From positions 1-64,000 of the forward strand of contig CADEGF010000007.1 in assembly GCA_902826815.1 (NCBI GenBank): a DNA stretch of 64,000 bases, read 5' to 3'. The first letter of the stretch is position 1. Each line of letters opens with the position of its first letter. The position numbers and the translations under genes were made by a program. Source of the stretch: an uncultured Mycobacteriaceae bacterium. Its GTDB lineage: Bacteria > Actinomycetota > Actinomycetes > Mycobacteriales > Mycobacteriaceae. Below the pieces are notes generated by a model. The model was not told the DNA's origin, did no database searches, and was given only the letters and a program-made list of their open reading frames with translations. Below, piece by piece: positions 37,246-47,916 of this stretch.

Positions 37246-40200
37246 GTGAGCAGTTCAACTTCACCATTCGGACAAAACGAGTGGCTGGTCGAGGAGATGT
37301 ACCGCAAGTTCCGCGAAGATCCCTCCTCGGTCGACCCGAGTTGGCATGAATTCCTCGTCGACTACTCGCCCGAGTCGACCGCAGGCACGACAACCGGGCC
37401 CGCCAAAGCGCCCGCGTCCGCGTCCGCGTCTGCGCCTATCGCGCCGCGCGAACCAGGGCCTGCCCCCGCGCCGAAGGCCGCCGAGGGCAACGGCGCCGCA
37501 CCCGTGAAGGCCGAACCGGCGGCCGCAGCGCCGCCCGCCAAGGCCGCAGCGCCACCCGCCACGACGCCGCCCCCCGCCGACAAAACCGATGTAGCACCGG
37601 CCAAACCCGCAGCGGCCGAACCGAAGCCGGCCGAGAAGGCCGCCCCTTCAGCCGACGGTGACGAGGCCCAGGTGCTGCGCGGCGCGGCTGCGGCCGTCGT
37701 AAAAAACATGTCGGCATCGCTGGACGTGCCGACCGCCACGAGCGTGCGCGCCATCCCCGCCAAGCTGCTGATCGACAACCGCATCGTCATCAACAACCAC
37801 CTCAAGCGGACCCGCGGCGGCAAGATCTCGTTCACCCACTTGATCGGTTACGCGATCGTGCAGGCGGTCAAGAAGTTCCCGAACATGAACCGCCACTTCG
37901 CCGAGGTGGACGGCAAGCCGAACGCGATTACGCCTGCGCACACCAACCTCGGCCTTGCGATCGACCTGCAGGGCAAGGGCGGCGCGCGCCAGCTGGTGGT
38001 GGCGGCCATCAAGGGCTCCGATGAACGGCGGTTCGGCCAGTTCATCGCGGCCTACGAAGACATCGTGCGGCGCGCCCGCGACGGCAAGCTGACCGCCGAC
38101 GATTTCTCGGGCGTGACGATCTCGCTGACCAACCCCGGCACCATCGGCACCGTGCACTCTGTGCCGCGGCTGATGCGTGGTCAGGGCGCGATCATCGGCG
38201 TCGGCGCGATGGAGTACCCGGCCGAGTTCCAAGGCGCCAGCGACGAGCGCATCGCCGAACTCGGAATCGGCAAGCTGATCACGCTCACCTCGACCTACGA
38301 CCATCGGATCATCCAAGGTGCGGAGTCCGGCGACTTCCTGCGCACCATCCACGAGCTGCTGCTCTCCGACGATTTCTTCGACGAGATCTTCCACGAGCTC
38401 GGGATCCCCTATGAGCCGGTGCGGTGGCGCACCGACAACCCCGACTCGATCGTCGACAAGAACGCCCGAGTGATCGAATTGATCGCCGCCTACCGCAATC
38501 GCGGGCATCTGATGGCCGACATCGACCCGCTTCGGTTGGACAAGAACCGATTCCGCAACCACCCCGACCTCGATGTCACCACGCACGGGATGACGCTGTG
38601 GGACCTGGACCGGGTGTTCAAGGTCAACGGCTTCGCAGGCGCGGAGCACAAGAAGCTGCGCGACGTCCTCGGCCTGCTGCGCGATTCGTACTGCAGGCAT
38701 GTCGGAGTCGAGTACACGCACATCCTCGAGCCCGATCAGCAGAAGTGGCTCGAGGAGCGCGTCGAGATCAAACACGAGAAGCCCACCGTCGCGCAGCAGA
38801 AGTACATCCTGTCCAAGCTCAATGCCGCCGAAGCGTTCGAGACCTTCCTGCAGACCAAATACGTTGGGCAGAAGCGGTTCTCGCTTGAGGGGGCGGAGAC
38901 CGTCATTCCGATGATGGACGCCATGATCGACCAGGCCGCCGAGCACGCTCTCGACGAGGTCGTCATCGGTATGCCGCACCGCGGCAGGCTCAACGTGCTT
39001 GCCAACATCGTCGGCAAGCCCTATTCGCAGATCTTCAGCGAGTTCGAGGGAAACCTGAACCCGTCGCAGGCGCATGGCTCAGGTGACGTCAAGTACCACC
39101 TCGGCGCCAGCGGCACCTACATACAGATGTTCGGCGACAACGACATTGCGGTGTCGCTCGTCGCCAACCCGTCACACCTCGAGGCGGTCGACCCTGTTCT
39201 CGAGGGCATCGTGCGCGCCAAGCAGGACCTGTTGGACAAGGGAGATGGGGCCGACGGCTTCACGGTCGTGCCGCTGATGCTACACGGCGACGCGGCCTTC
39301 GCAGGCCAGGGTGTGGTCGCCGAGACGCTCAACCTCGCGCTGCTGCGCGGGTACCGCACCGGCGGTACCATCCATATCGTCGTCAACAACCAAATCGGTT
39401 TTACCACTTCACCTTCCGATTCCAAGTCGTCGGAGTACTGCACTGACGTCGCGAAGATGATCGGCGCGCCGATCTTCCACGTCAACGGTGACGATCCGGA
39501 AGCAGCGGTATGGGTGGCGCGGCTGGCGATGGACTTCCGGCAGAAGTTCAAGAAGGACGTCGTCATCGACATGCTGTGCTACCGCCGCCGCGGGCACAAC
39601 GAGGGCGACGACCCGTCGATGACGCAGCCCGCCATGTACGACGCGATCGACACCAAGCGCGGCGTTCGCAAGACCTATACCGAAGCGCTGATCGGCCGCG
39701 GCGACATCTCGATGAAGGAAGCCGAGGACGCCCTTCGCGACTATCAGGGCCAGCTGGAGCAGGTGTTCAACGAGGTTCGCGAGCTCGAGAAGCATGCGAT
39801 CGAGCCCAGCGAGTCGGTGGAGAGCGACCAGATGCTGCCCGCGGGCATGAACACCGCCGTCGACAAGTCGCTGCTGGCGCAGATCGGCGACGCCCACCTC
39901 GCGGCGCCGGACGGCTTCACGGTGCACTCGAGGGTCAAACCCGTGCTGGAGAAGCGACGGGAGATGGCCTACGAGGGAAAGGTCGACTGGGCCTTCGCCG
40001 AACTGCTGGCGTTGGGCACCCTGATCGCCGAAGGCAAGCTGATTCGATTTTCCGGCCAGGACACCAGGCGCGGCACGTTCACGCAGCGGCACGCGGTGGT
40101 CATCGACCGCACGACCGGCGCCGAGTTCACGCCCTTGCAGCTGTTGGCCACCAACTCCGACGGACAGCCGACCGGCGGCAAGCTGATGATCTACGATTCG

Positions 40201-41043
40201 GCGCTGTCGGAGTACGCCGCGGTCGGCTTCGAATACGGCTACTCGGTGGGCAATCCCGAAGCACTCGTGTTGTGGGAGGCGCAGTTCGGCGACTTCGTCA
40301 ACGGCGCGCAGTCGATCATCGACGAGTTCATCAGCTCCGGTGAGGCCAAGTGGGGTCAGCTGTCCGACGTCGTGCTGTTGCTCCCGCACGGGCATGAAGG
40401 GCAGGGCCCCGACCACACGTCGGGCCGCATCGAGCGGTTCCTGCTGCTGTGGGCCGAAGGGTCGATGACGATCGCGATGCCGTCGACGCCTGCGAACTAC
40501 TTCCATCTGTTGCGGCGGCACGCGCTGGACGGTATCCACCGCCCGCTGATCGTCTTCACGCCGAAGTCGATGCTGCGAAACAAGGCCGTCGTCAGCGATA
40601 TTCGTGACTTCACCGAGCAGAAGTTCCGTTCGGTGATGGAAGAGCCGACCTATAGCGACGGCATCGGCGACCGCAACAAGGTCAAGCGGATCCTGATGAC
40701 CAGCGGCAAGATCTACTACGAACTCGTTGCACGCAAGGCCAAGGACAAGCGCGAGGACGTGGCGATCGTGCGCATCGAGCAGCTCGCGCCGCTGCCGAAG
40801 CGGCGGCTGAGCGAGACGCTCGACAGCTACCCCAACGCCGAGCAGTTCTTCTGGGTGCAGGAGGAGCCCGCGAACCAGGGCGCGTGGCCGACGTTCGGGC
40901 TGACGATGCCCGAGTTGCTGCCGGAGAAGTTGACGGGGCTCAAGCGGATTTCGCGGCGCGCGATGTCGGCGCCGTCGTCGGGTTCGTCGAAGGTGCATGC
41001 GGTCGAACAGCAAGAGATCATCGACGAGGCGTTCACCGACTAG
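37246..41043 (+). CDS. kgd: multifunctional 2-oxoglutarate decarboxylase/dehydrogenase E1-E2 (KGD)
   Basis: The 1265-residue product is the central TCA-cycle enzyme KGD (SucA). Residues 1-40 form the conserved docking helix ([15 protein letters not shown]). An Ala/Pro/Lys linker follows to about 135, then an E2-type acyltransferase domain (about 140-370; catalytic His in [14 protein letters not shown]) and a thiamine-diphosphate E1 domain (about 410-1260; [29 protein letters not shown]). It decarboxylates 2-oxoglutarate and, with Lpd and the shared E2, makes succinyl-CoA; GarA inhibits it in mycobacteria. The linker is longer than in H37Rv (1231 residues overall there). The GTG start follows GAGGCGAG. 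Confidence 0.96.
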   Translation: MSSSTSPFGQNEWLVEEMYRKFREDPSSVDPSWHEFLVDYSPESTAGTTTGPAKAPASASASAPIAPREPGPAPAPKAAEGNGAAPVKAEPAAAAPPAKAAAPPATTPPPADKTDVAPAKPAAAEPKPAEKAAPSADGDEAQVLRGAAAAVVKNMSASLDVPTATSVRAIPAKLLIDNRIVINNHLKRTRGGKISFTHLIGYAIVQAVKKFPNMNRHFAEVDGKPNAITPAHTNLGLAIDLQGKGGARQLVVAAIKGSDERRFGQFIAAYEDIVRRARDGKLTADDFSGVTISLTNPGTIGTVHSVPRLMRGQGAIIGVGAMEYPAEFQGASDERIAELGIGKLITLTSTYDHRIIQGAESGDFLRTIHELLLSDDFFDEIFHELGIPYEPVRWRTDNPDSIVDKNARVIELIAAYRNRGHLMADIDPLRLDKNRFRNHPDLDVTTHGMTLWDLDRVFKVNGFAGAEHKKLRDVLGLLRDSYCRHVGVEYTHILEPDQQKWLEERVEIKHEKPTVAQQKYILSKLNAAEAFETFLQTKYVGQKRFSLEGAETVIPMMDAMIDQAAEHALDEVVIGMPHRGRLNVLANIVGKPYSQIFSEFEGNLNPSQAHGSGDVKYHLGASGTYIQMFGDNDIAVSLVANPSHLEAVDPVLEGIVRAKQDLLDKGDGADGFTVVPLMLHGDAAFAGQGVVAETLNLALLRGYRTGGTIHIVVNNQIGFTTSPSDSKSSEYCTDVAKMIGAPIFHVNGDDPEAAVWVARLAMDFRQKFKKDVVIDMLCYRRRGHNEGDDPSMTQPAMYDAIDTKRGVRKTYTEALIGRGDISMKEAEDALRDYQGQLEQVFNEVRELEKHAIEPSESVESDQMLPAGMNTAVDKSLLAQIGDAHLAAPDGFTVHSRVKPVLEKRREMAYEGKVDWAFAELLALGTLIAEGKLIRFSGQDTRRGTFTQRHAVVIDRTTGAEFTPLQLLATNSDGQPTGGKLMIYDSALSEYAAVGFEYGYSVGNPEALVLWEAQFGDFVNGAQSIIDEFISSGEAKWGQLSDVVLLLPHGHEGQGPDHTSGRIERFLLLWAEGSMTIAMPSTPANYFHLLRRHALDGIHRPLIVFTPKSMLRNKAVVSDIRDFTEQKFRSVMEEPTYSDGIGDRNKVKRILMTSGKIYYELVARKAKDKREDVAIVRIEQLAPLPKRRLSETLDSYPNAEQFFWVQEEPANQGAWPTFGLTMPELLPEKLTGLKRISRRAMSAPSSGSSKVHAVEQQEIIDEAFTD

Positions 41044-41097
41044 TGAAGTAGTCGATTACTTACCGCCCCGTACCTGCGCGCGTCCAGAATCAGCAGC

Positions 41098-42243
41098 ATG
41101 AGCAAATTCGGCGTGGGTGTGGTTGAGTTTCTGGCGAACAGTCGGTTCGGCCCCGGGCCCATGGTGCGGAACAGCCTGATGACCGCCCAAGCAGCCCGGG
41201 CCGATTCGCTGTGGGTGCCCGATCATCTGAACTCATTGTTCCCTCGGTCGGTCATGAAAAAGCCGTACGTGGGCGCGGCGGCCTTGTTGCCGCGTCCCGA
41301 CGCGTGTCTCGAGCCGTGGACCATGCTCGGAAACATCGCCGCGAAGAACCGCCTCCGTCGGCTGAAACTGGGTTTGTCCGTCACCGACACCGGCCGACGC
41401 AACCCTGCGGTCACCGCTCAGGCGGCGGCGACTCTGCACCTGCTGACGAAGGGCCGGGCGATCCTCGGCATCGGGACCGGCGAGCGGGAGGGCAACGAGC
41501 CCTACGGGGTTGAGTGGTCCAAACCGGTTGGCCGGTTCATCGAGGCGGTGGCGACCATCCGGGCGCTGTGGGAGTCCGACGGGGCGCCCGTCACCCGGGA
41601 CTCGGAGTTCTATCCACTGCACAACGCCACCTTCGACCTTCCGCCGTACAAGGGGACGTGGCCGGAGATATGGATCGCCTCGCACGGTCCGCGGATGTTG
41701 CGGGCCACCGGCCGCTATGCCGACGGTTGGTTTCCCGCAGCCATCGTCCACCGGCCGGATTACAAGGCGTGCCTTGACGTGGTCCGCACCACAGCATCCG
41801 ATGCGGGGCGAGATCCGGCGTCGATCCGCGCCGCTAACTTCTTCTACGTCATCACCGGATCGAATCGCGACGACGTGGAAGAGGCTCTCGATTCAGTTGC
41901 GATGAAAACCTTCGGGCTGTTACTTCCAGCGGACGTCTGGAAGCGGCACGGCAGCCGACACCCGATGGGCGACGATTTCACGGGCTATCAGGACCTCATT
42001 CCGCAGGTGCTAGACGAGCAGACGGTGCTGTCCTACACCGCGCAGGTTCCGGACGGCATGCTGCGAAATTGCTTCGTCAACGGCACGCCTGACGAAGTCG
42101 TCGACCAGGTGGCCGAATGGCGCGATTTCGGCGTCGAGTACGGCGTCTTCGCCAACGCCAGCTTCCTGCAACCCAGCTTGAAGAAAGGCCTTTCCGCCAG
42201 CGCGCCGTTCGTGCAGATCCTGCGTCGACTCCGGAAGCTGTAG
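41098..42243 (+). CDS. F420-dependent oxidoreductase of the phthiodiolone ketoreductase type
   Basis: The 381-residue product follows Rv2951c, the F420-dependent phthiodiolone/phenolphthiodiolone dimycocerosate ketoreductase, over its whole length: DSLWVPDHLNSLFPRS, DTGRRNPAVTAQAAATLHLL, IGTGEREGNEPYGVEW and EIWIASHGPRMLRATGRYAD. It should bind F420 in a TIM barrel and reduce a keto group. No phthiocerol biosynthesis genes are in the window, so the substrate may be another lipid or ketone. It lies 54 bp behind kgd on the same strand, where H37Rv has relBE as I recall. Confidence 0.85.
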   Translation: MSKFGVGVVEFLANSRFGPGPMVRNSLMTAQAARADSLWVPDHLNSLFPRSVMKKPYVGAAALLPRPDACLEPWTMLGNIAAKNRLRRLKLGLSVTDTGRRNPAVTAQAAATLHLLTKGRAILGIGTGEREGNEPYGVEWSKPVGRFIEAVATIRALWESDGAPVTRDSEFYPLHNATFDLPPYKGTWPEIWIASHGPRMLRATGRYADGWFPAAIVHRPDYKACLDVVRTTASDAGRDPASIRAANFFYVITGSNRDDVEEALDSVAMKTFGLLLPADVWKRHGSRHPMGDDFTGYQDLIPQVLDEQTVLSYTAQVPDGMLRNCFVNGTPDEVVDQVAEWRDFGVEYGVFANASFLQPSLKKGLSASAPFVQILRRLRKL

Positions 42244-42317
42244 CCCGGGCAGTCTGCCAGCCGTTTCCCAGAGAGGTAGCGTCCCGCCGGCGAGCATTCG
42301 GTTCTACCGTGAGGAAG

Positions 42318-43085
42318 ATGACCGACACACTGGTTGACGTACGTCAGCACAACGCCGACTACGGATTCGACGGGGACTACCGCGCCGTGCCCGCGCCCGT
42401 CATCGCGGGCATCACCGCAGCCACCAGCGTCTCGCTGCTCGCGTCGGCGACGAGAAGCCTGTCCAGGGGCAGGCGTCGACGCGCAGCGTTCACGGGCGGT
42501 TCGGGCACGCTGATCGCAACGACGGCAGCGCTTTTCGTCCACACCACCCGGGTTGGCAAGTTCACCGTGTGGGCGGAGCTTCTCGAAGGGCTGCAGTTGC
42601 GCGGCGATGAGCGGCTGCTCGATCTCGGCTGCGGTCGCGGCGCGGTATTGCTCGCCGCGGCCAAGCTGCTACCACGCGGCCGAGCCGTCGGCGTCGACAT
42701 CTGGCGCGCCGACCAGACCGACAACTCCCGCGACGACACGCTGCGCAACGCCGCGCTCGAGAACGTCGCCGACCGCGTCGAAGTACAGACCGCCGACATC
42801 ACCGACCTACCGTTCGACGACGACAGCGTGGGCGTCGTCACCAGCAGCCTCGTGGTGCACAACCTCCCGGACAGGACCGGCCGCGAGAAGGCGATCGCGC
42901 AGGCTGCGCGCGTGCTGCGCCCCGGCGGCCGGCTCGTGCTCGTCGACATCTTCTTCACCAGCCAATACGCTCGCCAACTGCGCGCACTCGGCTGGACAGG
43001 CGTCTCCCGTCGCAACCTCGGCTTGCGCATGTGGTGGGGTCCGGGAATGGGCACCCACGTCGTCACCGCCACCAAACCCGGCTAG
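42318..43085 (+). CDS. membrane-associated class I SAM methyltransferase
   Basis: The 255-residue product has an N-terminal hydrophobic region (about 25-80) with two segments that may anchor it to the membrane. A Rossmann methyltransferase domain follows, with motif I LLDLGCGRGAVLLAAAKLLP, GVDIWRADQ, an acidic motif TADITDLPFDDDS and VLRPGGRLVLVDIFF. The methyl acceptor is unknown. ATG 42318 is preceded by GAGGAAG; GTG 42309 is an alternative. It lies 74 bp downstream of the ketoreductase-like gene and may belong with it in lipid modification. Confidence 0.8.
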   Translation: MTDTLVDVRQHNADYGFDGDYRAVPAPVIAGITAATSVSLLASATRSLSRGRRRRAAFTGGSGTLIATTAALFVHTTRVGKFTVWAELLEGLQLRGDERLLDLGCGRGAVLLAAAKLLPRGRAVGVDIWRADQTDNSRDDTLRNAALENVADRVEVQTADITDLPFDDDSVGVVTSSLVVHNLPDRTGREKAIAQAARVLRPGGRLVLVDIFFTSQYARQLRALGWTGVSRRNLGLRMWWGPGMGTHVVTATKPG

Positions 43086-43154
43086 GCCGCTGTACGCGCT
43101 ACCGGCGGTACCGGATAGCCTTTGCCGAGTCAGTCCACATCTGGGGGTGCGCAC

Positions 43155-43991
43155 ATGAAGGGCTTCGACGGGAAAGTCGCCGTCGTCACCGGCGCCGGTT
43201 CGGGAATCGGCCAGGCGTTGGCGATCGAGCTAGGGCGCTCCGGCGCGAAGCTGGCGATCAGCGACGTCGACACCGAGGGCCTCGCGACGACCGAGGAGCG
43301 GCTGACGGCCATCGGTGCGCCGGTAAAGGCCGATCGCCTCGACGTCACCGAGCGCGAGGCGTTCGAGTTGTACGCCGACGCGGTCAAGGACCACTTCGGC
43401 ACCGTCAACCAGGTCTACAACAACGCGGGCATCTCGTTCATGGGCAGCATCGAAGCCAGCCAGTTCAAGGACATCGAGCGGGTGATGGACGTCGACTACT
43501 GGGGCGTCGTCAATGGCACCAAAGTCTTTCTGCCTCACCTGATCGCATCCGGCGACGGACACGTCGTCAACGTATCCAGCGTCTTCGGGTTGCTCGCGGT
43601 GCCGGGGCAGGGCGCCTACAACGCGGCCAAGTTCGCCGTCCGCGGGTTCACCGAGGCGCTGCGCCAGGAGATGCTCGTCGCGGGCCATCCGGTCAAGGTG
43701 ACGTGCGTGCACCCGGGCGGGATCAAGACCGCGATCGCGCGCAACTCGGCAGCCGTCGATGGTGTGGACCAAGAGGCGCTCGCGAAGTACTTCGACAAGC
43801 GGCTGGCCAGTACGTCCGCCCAGAAGGCCGCGCGGGTCATCCTCGACGGCGTGCGAAGGAACAAGGCGCGGGTGCTCGTGGGCAGCGACGCGAAGGCCCT
43901 CGATCTGCTCGCCCGTGTCACCGGATCGGGCTATCAACGGGTGATCGCCAAGGTGACGTCCCGGCAAGGGCCCGCAAGCACGCTTGCCTGA
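43155..43991 (+). CDS. short-chain dehydrogenase/reductase
   Basis: The 278-residue product is a classical SDR: cofactor loop TGAGSGIGQA, NNAG, catalytic Ser in NVSSVFG, and YNAAK with Tyr and Lys. Asp in LAISDVD after beta-2 suggests preference for NAD(H). The substrate is unknown. Position and size match Rv1245c. ATG 43155 follows CTGGGGG at a good distance; the frame stays open to 43122, but that start would be poor. It is convergent with lpqZ, 15 bp away. Confidence 0.88.
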   Translation: MKGFDGKVAVVTGAGSGIGQALAIELGRSGAKLAISDVDTEGLATTEERLTAIGAPVKADRLDVTEREAFELYADAVKDHFGTVNQVYNNAGISFMGSIEASQFKDIERVMDVDYWGVVNGTKVFLPHLIASGDGHVVNVSSVFGLLAVPGQGAYNAAKFAVRGFTEALRQEMLVAGHPVKVTCVHPGGIKTAIARNSAAVDGVDQEALAKYFDKRLASTSAQKAARVILDGVRRNKARVLVGSDAKALDLLARVTGSGYQRVIAKVTSRQGPASTLA

Positions 43992-44006
43992 CCCGGGTCG
44001 AGCGCG

Positions 44007-44849
44007 CTATCGGCTGGTGGCGCCCAGCGGGTGTTCGGCGAGGAACCCGTCGGCGACGTGGGCCGGGTCGCTTCCCGCGTCGACCTGACGACGCATCTGC
44101 ACCAGCCCCGCGGTATCCAGCACGCCCGCCACCTCGTTGAGCGCGAGCATCTGCATTTCGGACAGTTCGTTACGGCGGTACAGCGGTACGACATTCTCGG
44201 CGCGGATCAGCGCAGTGCGGTCCGTCAGCACCACCGCGTCGGCGGGGATGTCCGGATCGGCCGTCGACGTCCACGCCGCGTTGATCTGCCCGATGCGCAG
44301 CGCCTCGAACAGCCTTGCGGCGTTGGCATATTCGTTCGCCTTGGCCGCGCACGTACCGATGGTCACCGGAGCGTCGGCGACCCGTCCGACCTCGAGCTTG
44401 GCGCAGTGGCGCACGGCCGCCGTCACATCCCGTCCGCCCCACGCGTCGACGGTGGACTCGGTCACCGCGAGCGCTGGCTTGTCTTCCGCAGCCTCGGCGA
44501 AGTCGCCCGCGGCGATGCCTTCTGGAAGAGCTGACACCATGTCGCGGTACACCTGAGCAGCGGCCCGGGCCTTGGCGCCGGGCGCGAAGGTGTCGAGCAG
44601 CCGGCCGGTGAACCCCGCCACCACGGTGATGTCGCCGGAGTCCAGGCCTGTCAACGGGTCGGGCGACACCTCGACGTGCGCGGCCGTTCCGTACGTTCGC
44701 AGCGCCGACGCATAGAGGTTCGCGAGCAGTGTCGACTGGGCGTCTTTATGGGCCCCGACGGCGATCGACTGGCTGGTGGTCGTGCCTGCGCAGCCCGCAA
44801 CGAGAAGTGTGGCGAGCAGTGCGGCGAGCAGTGGCCTGCGCACCGACAT
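44007..44849 (-). CDS. lpqZ: lipoprotein LpqZ, osmoprotectant-type substrate-binding protein
   Basis: The 280-residue product has a lipoprotein signal ending in LLVAGC (Cys 20). The mature part has the fold of OpuAC/ProX-type substrate-binding proteins (IAVGAHKDAQSTLLANLYA, GDITVVAGFTGRLLDTF, ALNEVAGVLDTAGLVQMRRQ), usually specific for betaine, choline or similar quaternary amines. No ABC permease or ATPase lies beside it, so it may serve a distant transporter or act as a sensor. It follows the malic enzyme gene after 8 bp on the same strand. It matches Rv1244. Confidence 0.85.
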   Translation of the reverse strand: MSVRRPLLAALLATLLVAGCAGTTTSQSIAVGAHKDAQSTLLANLYASALRTYGTAAHVEVSPDPLTGLDSGDITVVAGFTGRLLDTFAPGAKARAAAQVYRDMVSALPEGIAAGDFAEAAEDKPALAVTESTVDAWGGRDVTAAVRHCAKLEVGRVADAPVTIGTCAAKANEYANAARLFEALRIGQINAAWTSTADPDIPADAVVLTDRTALIRAENVVPLYRRNELSEMQMLALNEVAGVLDTAGLVQMRRQVDAGSDPAHVADGFLAEHPLGATSR

Positions 44850-44857
44850 CGAGCGGA

Positions 44858-46036
44858 TCAGACGTCTCCGGTGCTTGCGGCCGCCGCTACCGCCTTGGCC
44901 ACTGCGGGTCCGACACGGGGGTCGAGCGGGCTTGGGACGATGTACTCCGCGGACAGTTCGTCGCCCACCACCCCGAAGATCGCTTGGGCCGCAGCCACTT
45001 TCATCTTCTCGGTGATGCGGCGGGCACCGGCGTCCAGCGCACCGCGGAACACTCCGGGGAATGCCAGCACGTTGTTGATCTGGTTCAGGTAGTCGCTTCG
45101 GCCGGTCGCCACCACCGCGGCGTGCTTGGCGGCGAGTTCGGGATGGATCTCCGGATCGGGGTTGGACAGCGCGAACACGATGCCGTTCGGGGCCATCGTC
45201 GCGATCAGTTCTTCGGGGACGATGCCGCCGGAAAGCCCGAGGAACATGTCCGCACCCTTGAGCGCTTCGACCATTCCGCCGGAGATTCCGTCGGGGTTGG
45301 TGTGCTGCGCCAGGTCGGCCTTCACCGGGTTCATGTCATCGCGGCTCGGATGCAGGATGCCTCGCGAGTCAAGCAACGTGATATCCGAAACACCCGCTGC
45401 CAGCAGGATTCTCGTGCATGCCACGCCTGCGGCACCGACGCCGGAAACCACCACGCGCAACGAGGAGATATCGCGATCGAGCACCTTCGTCGCACCGAGC
45501 ACCGCCGCGAGCACCACGATCGCCGTGCCGTGCTGATCGTCATGCATGACCGGGCAGTCGAGCGCCTCGATGAGGCGACGCTCGATGTCGAAGCAGCGCG
45601 GGGCCGAGATGTCTTCGAGATTGACGGCACCGAACGTCGGCCGCAGCCGCACCAATGTCTCGACGATCTCGTCGGGATCGTTGGTGTCCAGTACGAGCGG
45701 AATCGCGTCCAGGTCGCCGTACGCCTTGAACAGCGCGCACTTGCCCTCCATCACCGGCAGCGATGCGGCCGCACCGATGTCGCCGAGGCCGAGCACCGCG
45801 CTGCCGTCGCTGACGACGGCCACCAGACGGTTCGCCCATGTGTAGCGGGCGGCAAGTGTCTGATCCGCTGCGATCGCACGGCTGACCTGAGCCACCCCAG
45901 GGGTGTAGGCGATCGAAAGCGCCCGCTGGGTGTCCAGCGGAGCCTTCAACTCCACGGAGAGCTTGCCTGCTACATGGGCCTCGAAGATCTCTTCGTCAGT
46001 GACGATGATCTGCGGGTTCTCTGGCTTCTCCGGCAC
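44858..46036 (-). CDS. NAD(P)-dependent malic enzyme, short form
   Basis: The 392-residue product is a short bacterial malic enzyme: SIAYTPGVAQVSRAI (with the catalytic Tyr), LVAVVSDGSAVLGLGD, metal site VMHDDQHGTAIV and a nucleotide domain VVVSGVGAAGVA. It decarboxylates malate to pyruvate, making NADH or NADPH. The frame is open far upstream, but GTG 46036 (MPEKPENPQIIVTDEEIFEAH) gives the normal length. It is unlike the long Mez (Rv2332) of H37Rv. It lies with lpqZ in an apparent operon and near mdh, in the place where H37Rv has a PE_PGRS gene and vapBC33 as I recall. Confidence 0.9.
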   Translation of the reverse strand: MPEKPENPQIIVTDEEIFEAHVAGKLSVELKAPLDTQRALSIAYTPGVAQVSRAIAADQTLAARYTWANRLVAVVSDGSAVLGLGDIGAAASLPVMEGKCALFKAYGDLDAIPLVLDTNDPDEIVETLVRLRPTFGAVNLEDISAPRCFDIERRLIEALDCPVMHDDQHGTAIVVLAAVLGATKVLDRDISSLRVVVSGVGAAGVACTRILLAAGVSDITLLDSRGILHPSRDDMNPVKADLAQHTNPDGISGGMVEALKGADMFLGLSGGIVPEELIATMAPNGIVFALSNPDPEIHPELAAKHAAVVATGRSDYLNQINNVLAFPGVFRGALDAGARRITEKMKVAAAQAIFGVVGDELSAEYIVPSPLDPRVGPAVAKAVAAAASTGDV

Positions 46037-46147
46037 AAATCCAGGGTAACGACGAACTCGTAGGTAACCTAATTTCCTTGTTTTCAGATCGAACGACGTC
46101 GCCGCTCCCCCGGCCATATCCTTTCGCCAAGAGAGGGATGGGTACGG

Positions 46148-46750
46148 ATGTCGAATTATCTTTCGCCCGAGCAGGAAGACCCCGAGCGGCGCATCAGAGA
46201 ACTCGAGCGCGGACTGGCCGACACCAACCGGCCTGCGCCGCAGTATCGGGCACAACTCCCCGATTACGGCGTCAGTCCCACCGGTGGATCGACGCCGACC
46301 TGGTCGCCCACCCCTGTGCCGTCGGGCGATCTCGGCACGCCCGCGTTCCGTCCGAGGCGCGGTGGGCTGCGGTGGATCGGGGTATTCGTCGGCATTGTTT
46401 TTCCAGTCGCAATGGCCGTCGCGTTCGCCGTGCCGTGGAAGCACTTGGGTGTATTCGAAGGCCTATTCGGCCCCACGAAGGTGCCGCGCGGCGGGAGCCT
46501 GATGGTCAACGAGAGCAACGAGACCAAGACCGTCGAATGCAATGACGGCAGGCTGACGCTCAACGGGAACAACCTGACGGTCACCGTAACCGGCCACTGC
46601 GCCAACCTCTTTGTCAACGGGCACAACCACCAGGTCACCGTCGACAGTGCCGACAGCATTCAGGTCAACGGCATGAACAGCATCGTCGTCTACCATTCCG
46701 GCCGACCTGCGATCAGCAAGAACGGGAGCGTCACGGTCACCCAGGGCTAG
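46148..46750 (+). CDS. membrane protein with DUF3060 domain
   Basis: The 200-residue product starts with a charged, DUF1707-like segment (LSPEQEDPERRIRELERGLAD), then a Pro/Thr-rich linker and one membrane span (about 75-97). An extracellular DUF3060 domain follows (about 115-200), made of short beta repeats with many Asn, Val and His residues (LTLNGNNLTVTVTGHC, LFVNGHNHQVTVDS, QVNGMNSIVV) suggesting a small beta-helix. Function is unknown. It is convergent with mdh, 22 bp away. Confidence 0.75.
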   Translation: MSNYLSPEQEDPERRIRELERGLADTNRPAPQYRAQLPDYGVSPTGGSTPTWSPTPVPSGDLGTPAFRPRRGGLRWIGVFVGIVFPVAMAVAFAVPWKHLGVFEGLFGPTKVPRGGSLMVNESNETKTVECNDGRLTLNGNNLTVTVTGHCANLFVNGHNHQVTVDSADSIQVNGMNSIVVYHSGRPAISKNGSVTVTQG

Positions 46751-46772
46751 TGTCCTGCGGCGAGGAGCCCGG

Positions 46773-47762
46773 TCAGATCAAACCGAGTTCCTTGACCGCC
46801 TTGCGCTCGTCGGCCAGCTCGGCGGTCGACTTGTCGATCCGGCTGCGCGAGAAGTCGTCGATCTCCAGCCCCTGAACAATCGACCAGTTGCCGTCCTTGG
46901 TCGTCACCGGGAAGGACGAGATCAGACCCTCGGGCACGTCGTAGCTGCCGTCGGAGACCACCGCCATCGACACCCAGTCGTCCTTCGGGGTGCCGAGTAG
47001 CCAGGAGCGGGCTGCGTCAACGGTCGCCGACGCGGCGGAAGCGGCCGAGGAGGCGCCGCGCGCATCGATGATCGCCGCGCCGCGCTTGGCTACGGTCGGG
47101 ATGAAGTCGTTCTCGATCCAGTCCTGGTCGTTGACGACCTCGGCGGCGTTCTTCCCGCCGACCTCGGCGTGGAACACGTCGGGGTACTGGGTTGCGGAGT
47201 GGTTACCCCAGATCGTCATCTTCTTGATGTCGGTGACCTTGGCGCCGGTCTTGCGGGCCAGCTGCGAGATCGCCCTGTTGTGGTCGAGCCGGGTCAGCGC
47301 GGAGAACTGCTCCTGCGGGATGTCGGGTGCGTTGGTCATCGCGATCAGCGCGTTGGTGTTCGCCGGGTTGCCGGTCACGCCGATACGGACGTCGTCGGCA
47401 GCCACCGAGTTCAGCGCCTTGCCCTGGGCGGTGAAGATCGCGCCGTTGGCCTCGAGCAGATCGCCGCGCTCCATGCCGGGGCCGCGCGGACGTGCGCCGA
47501 CCAGCAGAGCGAGGTTCACCCCGTCGAAGATCTTGTTGGCGTCCGCGCCGATCTCGACACCCGACAGCAGCGGGAATGCGCAGTCGTCGAGCTCCATCAC
47601 GACACCCTCGAGTGCCTTCAGCGCGGGCTCGATCTCGAGCAGGCGGAGCTCGATCGGCCGGTCGGGGCCGAGCAACGAGCCGCTCGCCAAGCGGAACAGC
47701 AGGCTGTAGCCGATCTGGCCGGCGGCTCCGGTCACCGCGACCTTGAGGGGAGATGTGCTCAC
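46773..47762 (-). CDS. mdh: malate dehydrogenase
   Basis: The 329-residue product has the NAD-binding loop [19 protein letters not shown], substrate arginines in [25 protein letters not shown] and the catalytic His in [13 protein letters not shown]. It interconverts malate and oxaloacetate in the TCA cycle. The GTG start follows AAGGAGCC. With kgd and the malic enzyme within 10 kb it forms a loose carbon-node cluster. It is divergent from corA, 154 bp away. Confidence 0.96.
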   Translation of the reverse strand: MSTSPLKVAVTGAAGQIGYSLLFRLASGSLLGPDRPIELRLLEIEPALKALEGVVMELDDCAFPLLSGVEIGADANKIFDGVNLALLVGARPRGPGMERGDLLEANGAIFTAQGKALNSVAADDVRIGVTGNPANTNALIAMTNAPDIPQEQFSALTRLDHNRAISQLARKTGAKVTDIKKMTIWGNHSATQYPDVFHAEVGGKNAAEVVNDQDWIENDFIPTVAKRGAAIIDARGASSAASAASATVDAARSWLLGTPKDDWVSMAVVSDGSYDVPEGLISSFPVTTKDGNWSIVQGLEIDDFSRSRIDKSTAELADERKAVKELGLI

Positions 47763-47916
47763 GTCTTCAGGCTCCTTGGGAAGAGAGGTATTTCCGTCGT
47801 CGAGACTGGGTCGAAACTAGCGCACCGGCGACATCGCGAAACGGGCGGTCCACAACCGCCCGCGCGTAGCATTGTCCGGGGCCGAATAGGGCTGCGCTGC
47901 GATAGGAGGTGGTGCG

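Noticed and set aside
46037-46444. N-terminal extension of the malic enzyme frame
   Set aside because: It would add 136 residues without similarity to malic enzymes and overlap the divergent DUF3060 gene; GTG 46036 gives the normal family N terminus.
47763-47916. Magnesium riboswitch before corA
   Set aside because: Only a small hairpin around GGGCGGT and ACCGCCC is visible; none of the conserved helices of an M-box can be recognised.
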